Shown: positions 26,382 to 34,897, counted from the stretch's first letter. The stretch is DNA of 64,000 nt from Virgibacillus sp. NKC19-16 (GCF_021560035.1 NZ_CP074373.1:554001-618000); one strand, 5' to 3'. Numbers and translations are program-made. The notes: generated by a model not told the origin, from the letters alone.

Positions 26382-26666
26382 ATGGAAATGTATAAAGCGA
26401 AATCAGCTCGTCTAACTTCAAAAGGTCAAATTACAGTCCCAAAAACAGTACGCCAAGCACTTAATTTGGAGGAAGGTGATCAAATTATATTCGAAGTGGA
26501 AGGCGATGGGAAAATGGTTGTGAAGAAAGGTGCATTAGTTGTTTTCGATGAATTTGCAGATTCGATTAGCCGGGAAGCCAAAGAAAAAGGGATCAGTGAA
26601 GAAGAATTGCTGGAGGACTTGAAACAGGTTCGAAAGGAGATGTGGGATGAACGAAACAGGAAATAA
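26382..26666 (+). CDS. AbrB/MazE-type antitoxin
   Basis: A 94-residue protein from ATG 26382, 9 bp past GAAAGG (ATG 26373 is a possible earlier start). The N-terminal SpoVT/AbrB swapped-hairpin DNA-binding domain reads SARLTSKGQITVPKTVRQAL and GDQIIFEVEGDGKMVVKK. The C-terminal acidic/basic helix would bind the toxin. It overlaps the PIN toxin gene by 20 bp, the usual antitoxin-first order of a type II system, and is expected to repress its own promoter. Confidence 0.88.
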   Translation: MEMYKAKSARLTSKGQITVPKTVRQALNLEEGDQIIFEVEGDGKMVVKKGALVVFDEFADSISREAKEKGISEEELLEDLKQVRKEMWDERNRK

Positions 26667-27072
26667 AATTCGAGTGTTTATTGACTCGAATATACTCATA
26701 TCGGCTTTACTTTCAGAGAAATCCCATTGCCGCCGATTAATAAGAGTGCTAATACAAGATCATATTCTTATCTTATCCAGCTACTCGATAGATGAAGTTT
26801 CTCGTGTTCTAAAAAGGAAATTTCCGGACAAATTAGTCGAATGGGATTACATGTTATCAAACATAGACTTTGAATTAGCCTATTCTCCCGAGGATATCTC
26901 TTTGTTTGATGTACCACACATTCGAGACGAAGAAGATTTACCAATATTATTATCAGCTTTAAATGTTAAACCAGATATCTTTGTGACTGGCGATAAGGAT
27001 TTTCACACGGAGGAAATTCAGGAATTCCTAGTCGTCTACACACCGGCGGATTTCCTTCGTGATTTTACATAA
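26647..27072 (+). CDS. PIN-domain toxin (ribonuclease) of a type II toxin-antitoxin pair
   Basis: A 141-residue PIN domain of the putative toxin-antitoxin PIN subfamily. The acidic active-site residues lie in VFIDSNILISALLS (first Asp), SIDEVSRVL (Glu), RDEEDLPILLSAL (Asp) and VTGDKDF (last Asp). These proteins cleave RNA with Mg or Mn when not held by the antitoxin. The start ATG overlaps the antitoxin end by 20 bp. The sequence is full length and apparently intact. The interval 27073-27360 shows no further gene. Confidence 0.88.
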   Translation: MNETGNKIRVFIDSNILISALLSEKSHCRRLIRVLIQDHILILSSYSIDEVSRVLKRKFPDKLVEWDYMLSNIDFELAYSPEDISLFDVPHIRDEEDLPILLSALNVKPDIFVTGDKDFHTEEIQEFLVVYTPADFLRDFT

Positions 27073-27360
27073 ATAGATAATCTCTTTTTGGGATGCAACA
27101 AGGCCTTTCTATTTGATAAAAAGCGTCCCATAATTTCTTTTCCTAGTATTTTTGGAAACAGCCCGGTTATGTTTTTGTGATTTTTTCCTGGAATATCGAC
27201 AACTGTATACTAATGGTTTATCCATTTATCGTATACGCTCAACAATTAATGAGACCAACGACAGCGCTACAGTAGCATGTCAAAGAAGTAAGCAGCTTGA
27301 TGACTTCTTACTTCTTCTGAGAATCAATTATAAATCAATTACTTTAATTCTATACAAGTT

Positions 27361-28500
27361 CTATAGAGCTAAAGAATCACTATAAAACTTTTCGGTATAA
27401 TAAGGCTGTGATTCGTCATTAAAAGCCACTCCTACTCCTAAATTTCTATAATTCTCCCGGAGGATGTTTTCCCTGTGTCCCAAGGAATTCATGAGCCCCT
27501 CGTGAGCAAAAATGCTGCTGTACTGGCCGTATGCAAGGTTTTCACCAGCGGTCGTAAAACCAATATCGTCTTCCTCCATACGATCAAATGGAGATTGGCC
27601 TTCTAAATTTACATGATCGAAGTATTGATTTTCCGCCATGTCCAAGCTATGATCCTGAGCAGTTTCTCTAACCTCATCATCCCATGTAAGAATAGGCAAA
27701 TCGTGTTTTGCTCTTGTGGCATTTGTTAAATCAAACAACTGATATTCTAAGCCTTCTTGCAGCTGCTCGCTAGGTTCTGCATAAAACGCATTTTTGTTTT
27801 GTTCGAGTTCTTCATCGATAACTTGGATGGCAGTAACTGTATTATTTTCGTGCTTATCATAAAACATAGTGACATAGTTGTTGTCGATCTGGAATACATC
27901 ATATTCTCCATTATCATTAATCTGATAGTTGACCAAACCTTTCCTCATGGACGATTCAGGAGTACCGAGATGCTCATCAACAGATTCTTTTGAGCTTCCG
28001 AGTTCTATTCCGGTTGGAGAGGCAATCAAATCTTGGTTGGTATAAAGGCCACGAACGGTATCTTCTTCGTCATAAGCAACCATAATGAAATTTTGATAGT
28101 TTTCATGATAGGCTTCCCAGTCCACACCATATTCATTTTCCGAAGTCCGCTGTGGTTCTCCGGTTTCCTGTTCAACTTCAGCTCTGGAATCACCTATTTC
28201 AATATTATGAACCGAAAATATTTGATCTGTGGGGTCTGTTAATTCCGGTGTTTCAATGTCCGTATCGTTTGATTCTGATTCTGGCGTTAGATCATCAATC
28301 GTCGCAAACAGAGAATTCAATTGCTGATTTAGACTGTCAATTGCAGCATCGATATCTGGATTATCCTGTGCCCAATCGACTGTAGATTGGATGGGATCCA
28401 TCACATATGAAGAAACAAATTGTTGAACTGGCTCTTCCCATAACGGCTTTGAAACATAGCCGATAAACACAATCATTAATAGTAGAATAAATCGTTTCAC
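27361..28500 (-). CDS. Secreted or anchored CAP-domain (SCP/PR1) protein, YlbC/YkwD-like
   Basis: A 379-residue protein taken from GTG 28500, 9 bp after GGAG (an in-frame TTG lies 15 bp earlier). An N-terminal signal or anchor (residues about 3-17) leads to two CAP-associated repeats (IEIGDSRAEVEQETGEPQ and IELGSSKESVDEHLGTPE). A C-terminal CAP domain follows with HSLDMAENQYFDHVN, AGENLAYG and GHRENILRENYRNLGVGV, including the His and Glu residues of the conserved pocket. Extracellular CAP proteins of bacilli are of uncertain function. It is a single gene with its promoter side toward 28730. Confidence 0.85.
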   Translation of the reverse strand: MKRFILLLMIVFIGYVSKPLWEEPVQQFVSSYVMDPIQSTVDWAQDNPDIDAAIDSLNQQLNSLFATIDDLTPESESNDTDIETPELTDPTDQIFSVHNIEIGDSRAEVEQETGEPQRTSENEYGVDWEAYHENYQNFIMVAYDEEDTVRGLYTNQDLIASPTGIELGSSKESVDEHLGTPESSMRKGLVNYQINDNGEYDVFQIDNNYVTMFYDKHENNTVTAIQVIDEELEQNKNAFYAEPSEQLQEGLEYQLFDLTNATRAKHDLPILTWDDEVRETAQDHSLDMAENQYFDHVNLEGQSPFDRMEEDDIGFTTAGENLAYGQYSSIFAHEGLMNSLGHRENILRENYRNLGVGVAFNDESQPYYTEKFYSDSLAL

Positions 28501-28732
28501 TGCTACACGCTCCAATTTTTATAAAATATACGGAATGTTCAGGGGGAACAATCCTCTTTAGGCATGGTTCTTTTTTAAGATCATAAAGTATTCTATTGCA
28601 AAAGTAAATGAATTGCTAGTGATCGTTGATAGTTGGACATTTTTGGCTAAAAGTGAAGGGAAAACTTGTTGAAGACAAAGGGACGGACTAAAATTTTAGT
28701 ACGTCGAACGAATAGTAAAATGCGATTAAAAT

Positions 28733-28960
28733 TTAATTAGTGAGCATGCTCTCAATCTGTTCATAACTAACACTTGGCTCTGGGTAAACAGCATCTATTT
28801 TAGCCAGATCCTCTTCTGTAAGCTTGATGTTTGCAGCTTTTACTTTATTTATAACGTGTTCAGCATTACTGAATTGTGATATAGCAATGGTGTTCCCATT
28901 TCTAACACACCACGCCAGTAAAATTTGAAAAACATTTGCATTATACTTTTTTGAAGAAAA
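28733..28960 (-). pseudogene. C-terminal fragment of an aldo/keto reductase
   Basis: About 70 residues ending at the 28733 stop: VFQILLAWCVRNGNTIAISQ, then EHVINKVKAANIKLTEEDLAKIDAVYPEP. This is the standard aldo/keto reductase end (ILLAWxxRxGNxxAIPxxxxxxHVxxNxxA). The catalytic N-terminal barrel is absent and no ribosome site precedes the fragment. The following 28991-29371 stretch is AT-rich and shows no convincing gene. Confidence 0.75.
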
Positions 28961-29371
28961 AATCTTAGAAGATATTGACAAAAAATGCAAAAGATAATGA
29001 TTGCTTTAATTGTGGCGGCAGGGACAGACGAAAAATATGAAAAAAACGTAGGTGTGAGTATATCCCATTTTTTGCAAGGGTAGTGTTTAATATGTATTAG
29101 AAGCTAATCGACCAATGGATGTGGATAAGCACAAAAAATTGGAATCGGCTAATGAACATCTCTTTAGGCCCTGCCATGATGGGGATCAAAGTATATTTAT
29201 CGGATGCGCCTTTAGCGAAGGGTCAATACTTCCAGGCCTAATAATCTTTATTTTTAACCATGAGAGCCAAGATTTGCACTGGATTAAATATGGTTTGGAA
29301 AGTCACCAGTTTTTTCGCTGATGTCGACGTATTTTTTAAAAATAAATTCAGACGAAACTCTCAAATTCTGA

Positions 29372-29400
29372 TTGACGAACAGTTAGAGAAATGCTATCCT
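29372..29400 (+). promoter_or_regulatory. Promoter of the larA-uxuB-gntK-larBC2 operon
   Basis: TTGACG (29372-29377), 17-bp spacer, TATCCT (29395-29400). The XylR-type operator begins 13 bp downstream. Confidence 0.65.
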
Positions 29401-29412
29401 TAAATTAGATAA

Positions 29413-29429
29413 TTTGTTTATCCAACAAA
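29413..29429. promoter_or_regulatory. XylR-type operator of the nickel-pincer operon
   Basis: TTTGTTTATCCAACAAA followed by CTAAAT. It closely resembles the B. subtilis xyl operator and lies just downstream of the -10 box. Confidence 0.82.
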
Positions 29430-29481
29430 CTAAATAATTTAACCTCAAACTTTATCTAAGCGTCTTTTTGGAAGGGATTAC

Positions 29482-29529
29482 ATGACTAAGGGTGATTTTT
29501 CTATTAACATGGTGTTAAGAATAGACTAA
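29482..29529 (+). other. 15-codon leader ORF upstream of larA
   Basis: GGAAGGGATT precedes ATG ACT AAG; the frame encodes MTKGDFSINMVLRID and stops 49 bp before larA. It is one of four leader ORFs that follow ROK operators in the window. Confidence 0.45.
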
Positions 29530-29577
29530 AGGGAAATATAAAAAATACGAACATATTCAAAAGGAGTGTGCATACGG

Positions 29578-30846
29578 ATGGGTATTCTTCAAGAACTTTT
29601 GCAGGACATTCCTGTTCCTAAAATGGCAAAAGTGAGTCAGGAATTTAAACCTGACAAGATAGATGACCTTGGCAGTGCGCTGCAATCTGAACTGGAAAAG
29701 GAACATATTAGAGAAACTGTTAAGCCGGGAATGGAAATTGCGGTGGCGGTTGGAAGCAGAGGTTTGGATCGTCTAGTTGAAATGACTGCTGTGACGGTTA
29801 AGTTCCTGCAGGATTTAGGTGCAAAGCCATTTATCGTACCATGTATGGGGAGCCATGGCGGGGCTACAGGTGAAGGTCAAAAAGCGGTACTGGAACATTT
29901 GGGCGTAACCGAGGAAAGTGTAAACGCAGAGATCCGATCTTCCATGGAAGTAATCAAAGTCGGGGAATTGTCGAATGGACTCCCTGTCTATATTGACGAA
30001 ATTGCTTCGAAAGCAGATGGAATTGTCGTTATTAACCGAGTGAAGCCGCATACAGCTTTCCGTGGACCGGTTGAAAGCGGGATTATGAAGATGATCAGTA
30101 TTGGACTTGGCAAACAAAAAGGTGCCGAAGCATGCCATCAGCTTGGCTTTAAACATATGGCGGAATACGTTCCGGCGATGGCAAAAATGACGATGGAAAA
30201 AATGCCAATTATCTTTGCGGTAGCGTCTGTTGAGAACCCATTTGATAAAGTGGCAAAAATAGAAGTACTGGCTCCTGAAGAAATCGAGGAAAGAGAAACA
30301 GAACTACAAAAGCTGTCAAAACAGTTATTACCGAAACTCCATTTTGACAAAATTGATGTACTTATCATTGATGAAATCGGCAAAAATATCAGCGGCGATG
30401 GGATGGATCCAAATATAACGGGGCGCTATCCAACACCTTATGCATATGGCGGACCAGATGTAACAAAAATGGTCGTGCTTGATTTAACCCCTGAAACAGA
30501 AGGGAATGCCAATGGGGTCGGAACAGCAGACTTCACCACACAACGTCTTGTTGACAAGATGGACCGGGAAGCAACATATGCCAACGGGTTAACATCAACG
30601 GTTGTGACGCCGACGCATATAGCCACAACCTTGCCTAATGATCGACAAACGATCCAGGCAGCCATTAAAACAAGTAATATTTTGGACTTTACAACAGTGA
30701 AAATGGTTCGCATTAAAAACACTTTGGAACTAAGTGAAATTGAGGTATCAGAAGGACTGCTTGATCATGTGAAGGACCATGAAAGCATTGACCAAATTTC
30801 AGACCTATATGATCTAGATTTTGATGACGTAGGTAATTTAACATAA
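29578..30846 (+). CDS. LarA-family nickel-pincer racemase/epimerase (probable sugar-acid C2 epimerase)
   Basis: A 422-residue DUF2088/LarA superfamily protein starting at ATG 29578 (ribosome site AAAAGGAGTG). PCMGSHGGATGEGQ and NRVKPHTAFRGPVESG correspond to the His-containing active-site loops of LarA. KMISIGLGKQKGAEACHQ offers the lysine expected to hold the nickel-pincer cofactor and a further His. It belongs to a branch clearly different from lactate racemase. The family includes racemases of lactate, malate and other 2-hydroxyacids and D-gluconate 2-epimerases. Because uxuB-like, gluconokinase and larB/larC2 genes follow, conversion of D-mannonate to D-gluconate is the most economical reading (inference). 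Confidence 0.82.
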   Translation: MGILQELLQDIPVPKMAKVSQEFKPDKIDDLGSALQSELEKEHIRETVKPGMEIAVAVGSRGLDRLVEMTAVTVKFLQDLGAKPFIVPCMGSHGGATGEGQKAVLEHLGVTEESVNAEIRSSMEVIKVGELSNGLPVYIDEIASKADGIVVINRVKPHTAFRGPVESGIMKMISIGLGKQKGAEACHQLGFKHMAEYVPAMAKMTMEKMPIIFAVASVENPFDKVAKIEVLAPEEIEERETELQKLSKQLLPKLHFDKIDVLIIDEIGKNISGDGMDPNITGRYPTPYAYGGPDVTKMVVLDLTPETEGNANGVGTADFTTQRLVDKMDREATYANGLTSTVVTPTHIATTLPNDRQTIQAAIKTSNILDFTTVKMVRIKNTLELSEIEVSEGLLDHVKDHESIDQISDLYDLDFDDVGNLT

Positions 30847-30874
30847 AAACATAGCGACTAGGGGAAGTAAAAAA

Positions 30875-31645
30875 ATGAGTAACTTATTCGATTTAACAGG
30901 AAAAACCGCCGTAGCAGTTGGCGGAAACAGTGTATTAGGTGGATCGATCGCGAAAGGATTGGCAGCACAGGGCGCACAAGTAGCGATCATCGGTCGTAAC
31001 ATGGAAAAAGCGGAAGAAGTAACAAAGGAGATCGAAGCTGAGGGCGGTGTCGCAAAATCTTTCCAAGCCGACGTAAGTGATCTTGAAACCATAGAGAAAG
31101 CGGCAAAAGATATCGAAGCATGGGCCGGTGGCTGGGACATTGTATTAAATGCACCTGGTAAAAACAGCTCTACCCCATTCATGGAATTAGATACAAATGA
31201 ATGGGATGACATTATGGATGTCAATTTAAGAGGACTCGTATTTACAACCCAAATTTTTGCGAAAAAAATGATTGAACAAGAACGAAAAGGCAGCATTATT
31301 AATATTTCATCCGTATCATCAGGACCGCCATTATCTAAAGTATTTACGTATTCAGCTTCAAAGGCAGGCGTAAATAATGTGACACAATTCCTGGCGAGAG
31401 AATTTGCTCCAAATGGAATTCGTGTAAACGCCATTATTCCAGGATTCTTCCCTGCAGAGCAAAATCGTAAAATCCTAAGTGAGGACAGGATCGCTTCCAT
31501 CATGAGCCATACACCACTCAATCGTTTCGGTGAGCCGGAAGAACTCCAAGGAGCAGCTGTATATCTTGCTTCTGATAAAGCATCAGGCTTTGTAACAGGA
31601 TCACTTCTGCGTGTCGATGGCGGATTTGGAAGTATGACAATATAG
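30875..31645 (+). CDS. uxuB: SDR oxidoreductase, probable D-mannonate oxidoreductase (fructuronate reductase)
   Basis: A 256-residue classical short-chain dehydrogenase. It has the cofactor motif GGNSVLGGSIAKGLA, NAPGKN in place of NNAG, catalytic Ser in ISSVSSG and the YSASKAG Tyr/Lys pair. The C-terminal stretch VNAIIPGFFPAEQNRKIL, then LNRFGEPEELQGAAVYLAS, follows the Bacillus SDR-type UxuB (YjmF) pattern rather than that of a generic SDR. UxuB reduces D-fructuronate to D-mannonate with NADH. It lies 28 bp after the larA homologue and is 20 residues shorter at the N-terminus than YjmF. KduD-like activity is the main alternative. Confidence 0.72.
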   Translation: MSNLFDLTGKTAVAVGGNSVLGGSIAKGLAAQGAQVAIIGRNMEKAEEVTKEIEAEGGVAKSFQADVSDLETIEKAAKDIEAWAGGWDIVLNAPGKNSSTPFMELDTNEWDDIMDVNLRGLVFTTQIFAKKMIEQERKGSIINISSVSSGPPLSKVFTYSASKAGVNNVTQFLAREFAPNGIRVNAIIPGFFPAEQNRKILSEDRIASIMSHTPLNRFGEPEELQGAAVYLASDKASGFVTGSLLRVDGGFGSMTI

Positions 31646-31650
31646 GAGAC

Positions 31651-31690
31651 AAAAGGCTTTGGGGAAGAGGCTCCAGGGCCTTTTTCTACA
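31651..31690 (+). terminator. Hairpin between uxuB and gntK (possible partial terminator)
   Basis: AAAAGGC, then a GC-rich interior, GGCCTTTTTC. A short stem with a T run follows the SDR stop. It probably only reduces read-through, since gntK, larB and larC2 continue on the same strand. Confidence 0.5.
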
Positions 31691-31720
31691 GAAATTAATT
31701 TGTGTGTAAAGGAAGAGATA

Positions 31721-33202
31721 ATGATGGGTAGAGAATTAGTCGCCGGACTTGACCTCGGGACAACAAGTGTGAAGGCCGTTTTGTTTGACCTTCGTGGAAA
31801 ATTAATTGCTGAATCGGAGAAAATGAACACCACCTATTATCCTCAAGCAGGATGGGTGGAGCAGGAACCAATGGAAATTGAGCGTTCTACAGCCCTTGCG
31901 ATGAAAGAAGTTATTGAAAAAGCTAGTGTAGAAGATGATGAATTACTAACGGTCGGAATCTCTTGTGCGATGCATTCGATTATTTGTGTAGATGACAGCT
32001 TTGAGCCTTTATCAAACATGCTCATCTGGTCTGATGGTAGAAGCAGCGCTCAGGCTCAGGAACTCATGCAATCAAATGGAATGGATATTTACGGAAGGAC
32101 AGGTACACCCATTCACCCGATGTCCCCATTGCTAAAATTGCGGTGGATGAAGGAAAATAATTATCCGTCCTATCAGAAAGCGACGTATTTCATGTCGATG
32201 AAAGAATTTTTGCTGCAAAAATGGTTCGGTGAGCGTATTGTTGATTATTCGATGGCATCCGCATCAGGCATGTTGAATGTCGAGGCTTTGGACTGGGATG
32301 AGGATGCGTTAGCGTTTGCGGGTGTAAAAAGGGAACAGTTATCAAAAATTGTGCCACCTACGGAAGTGCTGCCGGCTTTAAATCCATCAGTTGCTGAAGA
32401 AATTGGTATGGATTCACAAGTCCCTTTTGTTATTGGAGCAGCGGATGGACAGCTGGCAAACCTGGGGAGTGGTGCGATTTCTCCTGGAGAAGTGGCTGTT
32501 TCTGTTGGTACAAGTGGCGCGATCAGACAATTTATTAAAGGAGCAAGCGTCAATAAAAAGCATGAAACATTTACATATGCTTTTACCGATGATACTTCTA
32601 TAATAGGTGGACCTACAAATAATGGCGGCATTGCCCTGCAATGGTTAAAAGATCTGCTGGATTTTCAGGGAAGTCATGATGAACTGACTGCTATGGCGGA
32701 AAAAATCGAACCCGGGGCAGAGGGGATTATTTTTCTTCCGTATGTAAATGGGGAAAGAGCCCCGTTATGGAATCAGCATGCCAAAGGGAATTTTTACGGA
32801 TTGAGCATTGGTCATAAAAAAGAACATTTAGTACGTGCGGTGCTTGAAGGGATTACATTTAATATTTACCAAATTGGCAAATCACTGGAAGAGATAGCAG
32901 GCAAGCCTGAGAAGATCAGTGTCAATGGAGGGTTGGCCAAGTCGCCGTTATGGGTGCAAATCATGGCAGATGTATTCGGGCAAGAAATATATCTCTCAGA
33001 CACGCATCATAATGCAGCATGGGGCGCGGCTTGGACAGCCTTGGTTGGAATTGACAAGATTCGTTCCTTTGAGGCGATTAAAGAAAATATGCCGGCTGAG
33101 CAAGTCATTCAGCCGAATAGGGAGAATCATGCTAAGTATATAGAAATATATGAGAAGTACAAGAAGATCGCAAAAGATTTGTCGGTCAACTTTGGCAAAT
33201 AG
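31721..33202 (+). CDS. gntK: Gluconokinase (FGGY family)
   Basis: A 493-residue FGGY carbohydrate kinase from ATG 31721 (ribosome site AAAGGAAGAG). The N-terminal ATPase motif GLDLGTTSVKAVLFDLRG, TTYYPQAGWVEQEP, IWSDGRSSAQA, the catalytic-base region AADGQLANLGSGA and the C-terminal GTSGAIRQF and NGGLAKSPLWVQIMAD are all intact. The sequence follows the GntK/XylB group of bacilli. Gluconokinase makes 6-phosphogluconate for Gnd, and gnd lies in the uxaC operon under the same operator type. Xylulokinase-like substrates cannot be excluded by sequence alone. Confidence 0.85.
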   Translation: MMGRELVAGLDLGTTSVKAVLFDLRGKLIAESEKMNTTYYPQAGWVEQEPMEIERSTALAMKEVIEKASVEDDELLTVGISCAMHSIICVDDSFEPLSNMLIWSDGRSSAQAQELMQSNGMDIYGRTGTPIHPMSPLLKLRWMKENNYPSYQKATYFMSMKEFLLQKWFGERIVDYSMASASGMLNVEALDWDEDALAFAGVKREQLSKIVPPTEVLPALNPSVAEEIGMDSQVPFVIGAADGQLANLGSGAISPGEVAVSVGTSGAIRQFIKGASVNKKHETFTYAFTDDTSIIGGPTNNGGIALQWLKDLLDFQGSHDELTAMAEKIEPGAEGIIFLPYVNGERAPLWNQHAKGNFYGLSIGHKKEHLVRAVLEGITFNIYQIGKSLEEIAGKPEKISVNGGLAKSPLWVQIMADVFGQEIYLSDTHHNAAWGAAWTALVGIDKIRSFEAIKENMPAEQVIQPNRENHAKYIEIYEKYKKIAKDLSVNFGK

Positions 33203-33204
33203 GA

Positions 33205-33277
33205 AAGCATACAACTTTCCTATTTGCATAAGTGCAACTTAGGCATTCACCGAAAGGCATGGTGAACGCCAAGTTTT
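33205..33277. repeat. Structured intergenic repeat, copy 2 (hairpin - GCATAAGTGCAACT box - hairpin)
   Basis: GGAAAG pairs with CTTTCC; the box TTTGCATAAGTGCAACTTAG follows; then GGCATTCACC pairs with GGTGAACGCC, and CCAAG closes the element. It has the same order as the element at 1313-1387. It sits inside the operon between gntK and larB, where it may affect read-through. Confidence 0.65.
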
Positions 33278-33344
33278 CTAATATGATATAATTCCATCAG
33301 TAGATTATGCTGGTGGAATTTTTTAAAATGAGGTGAGCAAACGA

Positions 33345-34085
33345 ATGGAAGATATATTAAAGCAGGTCCAAGATGGTACGTTAAGTGTAGCAGAAGCCAA
33401 GGTAAAATTAGCTGGATATGAGGATTTAGGCTTTGCGAAAGTGGACCATCAACGGAAAAAACGCCAGGGTTTTCCGGAGATTATTTATGGAGAAGGGAAG
33501 TCACCTGAACAAATCACCTCTATCATTGAAGCGATTAAAGCAAAAGGTAATGATGTGCTGGCGACCAGGATTTCCGGTGAGAAGGCAGAAGTAATTCTCA
33601 AGTTACATCCTGAACTTATCTATTATGACGTCGCGGAAATTTTAACCTGGCAACAAACGGGAACCACCAACGAGTCTGATAGTTATATCGCAGTTGTTTG
33701 TGCCGGCACTTCTGATTTAAAAATAGCAGAAGAAGCTGCTGTTACAGCAGAGCTACTGGGTCGTAAAGTCAAGCGCTTTTATGATGTCGGTGTTGCCGGT
33801 ATCCATCGTCTGCTGGACAATGCTGAAGACATTCAAAACGCTACTGTGTCTGTAGTTGTAGCAGGTATGGAAGGTGCGCTGCCAAGCGTTGTCGGTGGCC
33901 TTGTTGCACATCCCGTAATCGCTGTTCCTACGAGCGTTGGGTATGGCGCGAATTTTCAAGGGTTGTCCGCCTTGCTTACAATGTTAAATTCCTGCGCATC
34001 AGGTATTAGTGTTGTAAATATAGATAATGGCTTTGGTGGCGCTTATAATGCGGTGTTGATTGATCAGCTAGCAAATAAAGCATAA
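33345..34085 (+). CDS. larB: Nickel-pincer cofactor biosynthesis carboxylase LarB
   Basis: A 246-residue protein from ATG 33345, 9 bp past GAGGTG (a GTG at 33333 is too early). LarB carboxylates and hydrolyses nicotinate adenine dinucleotide, the first step of pincer-cofactor synthesis. The C-terminal half is PurE-like: AVVCAGTSDLKIAEEAAVTA, FYDVGVAGIHRLL, VVVAGMEGALPSVVGGLV, AVPTSVGYG and NIDNGFGGA are LarB hallmarks. It sits 21 bp before larC2, in the same unit as the larA homologue that needs the cofactor. Confidence 0.92.
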   Translation: MEDILKQVQDGTLSVAEAKVKLAGYEDLGFAKVDHQRKKRQGFPEIIYGEGKSPEQITSIIEAIKAKGNDVLATRISGEKAEVILKLHPELIYYDVAEILTWQQTGTTNESDSYIAVVCAGTSDLKIAEEAAVTAELLGRKVKRFYDVGVAGIHRLLDNAEDIQNATVSVVVAGMEGALPSVVGGLVAHPVIAVPTSVGYGANFQGLSALLTMLNSCASGISVVNIDNGFGGAYNAVLIDQLANKA

Positions 34086-34106
34086 ACATTGAGAGGAGTT
34101 TTTGAG

Positions 34107-34577
34107 ATGGTTTCCTATCCACCTCCTGATTATGAGCATGTTGATGATGAAATGATTAAAATGGAAGTGAATCTCGATGACATTTCCGGCGAATGGCTTG
34201 GTTATGTAATGGATGTCTTATTTGAAGCTGGGGCAAACGATGTATTCTATACACCGATTTATATGAAAAAGAATAGACCGGGAATCTTACTTCAATTGCT
34301 TTGTCCCCGAAAAGATATGGATAAAATGAAAGAGATTTTGCTCAAGGAAACAACCACATTTGGCATTCGTTATTATCCATTGACTGTGCATCGCATGGAA
34401 CGAAATTTTGTTAAAGTAGAAACGGAGTGGGGCCCCTCCGTTACGGTGAAACAGGGAGTTTATAATGGTGAGGTTGTTCAGAGATCACCGGAATATGAGG
34501 ATTGTAAGGCGATTGCTGAGCAGTTTGATGTGCCGTTGAAGGAGGTTTATGAGAGGGTTTGGAGGAAAGTGGAATAG
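34107..34577 (+). CDS. larC2: Nickel-pincer cofactor nickel insertase, C-terminal part (LarC2)
   Basis: A 156-residue protein from ATG 34107 (ribosome site GAGAGGAGTTT). It equals the C-terminal domain of LarC: IKMEVNLDDISGEWLGYVMD, FEAGANDVFYTPIYMKKNRP, LCPRKDMDKM and TTTFGIRYYPLTVHRMER. LarC2 carries the CTP/metal site in L. plantarum LarC. There larC1 and larC2 are adjacent and joined by a programmed frameshift; here they are independent genes 18.4 kb apart. It closes the nickel-pincer operon. Confidence 0.9.
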   Translation: MVSYPPPDYEHVDDEMIKMEVNLDDISGEWLGYVMDVLFEAGANDVFYTPIYMKKNRPGILLQLLCPRKDMDKMKEILLKETTTFGIRYYPLTVHRMERNFVKVETEWGPSVTVKQGVYNGEVVQRSPEYEDCKAIAEQFDVPLKEVYERVWRKVE

Positions 34578-34727
34578 ATAAGTATTTTTATCTCAGTCTT
34601 TTTTCACGCATTGTTAGAAAATATAAATAGTACAAAAGATCTAAAACATAACCTATGTGCCTACATAATTTAGAGGCATATAGGTATTTTTTGTCATTTA
34701 TTGAAGAATATGACAAAAGGTATTGAA

Positions 34728-34744
34728 AATTAAACCGTTTACAT
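34728..34744. promoter_or_regulatory. cre-like site upstream of the GH3 gene
   Basis: TTAAACCGTTTACA matches 12 of 14 cre positions. It lies 100 bp before the operator pair, in the 516-bp region between larC2 and the GH3 gene. Carbon-catabolite control is plausible, not proven. Confidence 0.4.
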
Positions 34745-34842
34745 TTAAGATATATCTTAATAAAACATAAAATATTATTTTTCAATTATTTATGCTAATT
34801 CTGTTTATTTAAGTTTTAAGACCTTTGTTATCAGAAAAATAG

Positions 34843-34897
34843 TTTGTTTGCCAAACAATCAATTAATGTTAGCTTAATAGTTTGTTTGGCAAACAAT
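34843..34897. promoter_or_regulatory. Pair of XylR-type operators upstream of the GH3 gene
   Basis: TTTGTTTGCCAAACAAT (34843-34859) and TTTGTTTGGCAAACAAT (34881-34897), with centres 38 bp apart. Each is almost perfectly symmetric, and they are the only doubled operator in the window, which suggests looping or cooperative binding. TTTGTTTTCGCAATAAT near 34962 is a weak third match. Confidence 0.8.

Noticed and set aside
27152-27385. 77-residue ORF between the PIN toxin and the CAP protein
   Set aside because: No ribosome site, no recognisable sequence, and it overlaps the CAP gene end.
29115-29321. 68-residue ORF upstream of the pincer operon
   Set aside because: No convincing ribosome site or family; possibly a decayed gene, but I could not identify it.
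34588-34785. 65-residue minus-strand ORF after larC2
   Set aside because: Very AT-rich, aromatic/Lys-rich translation with no ribosome site; typical of non-coding DNA.
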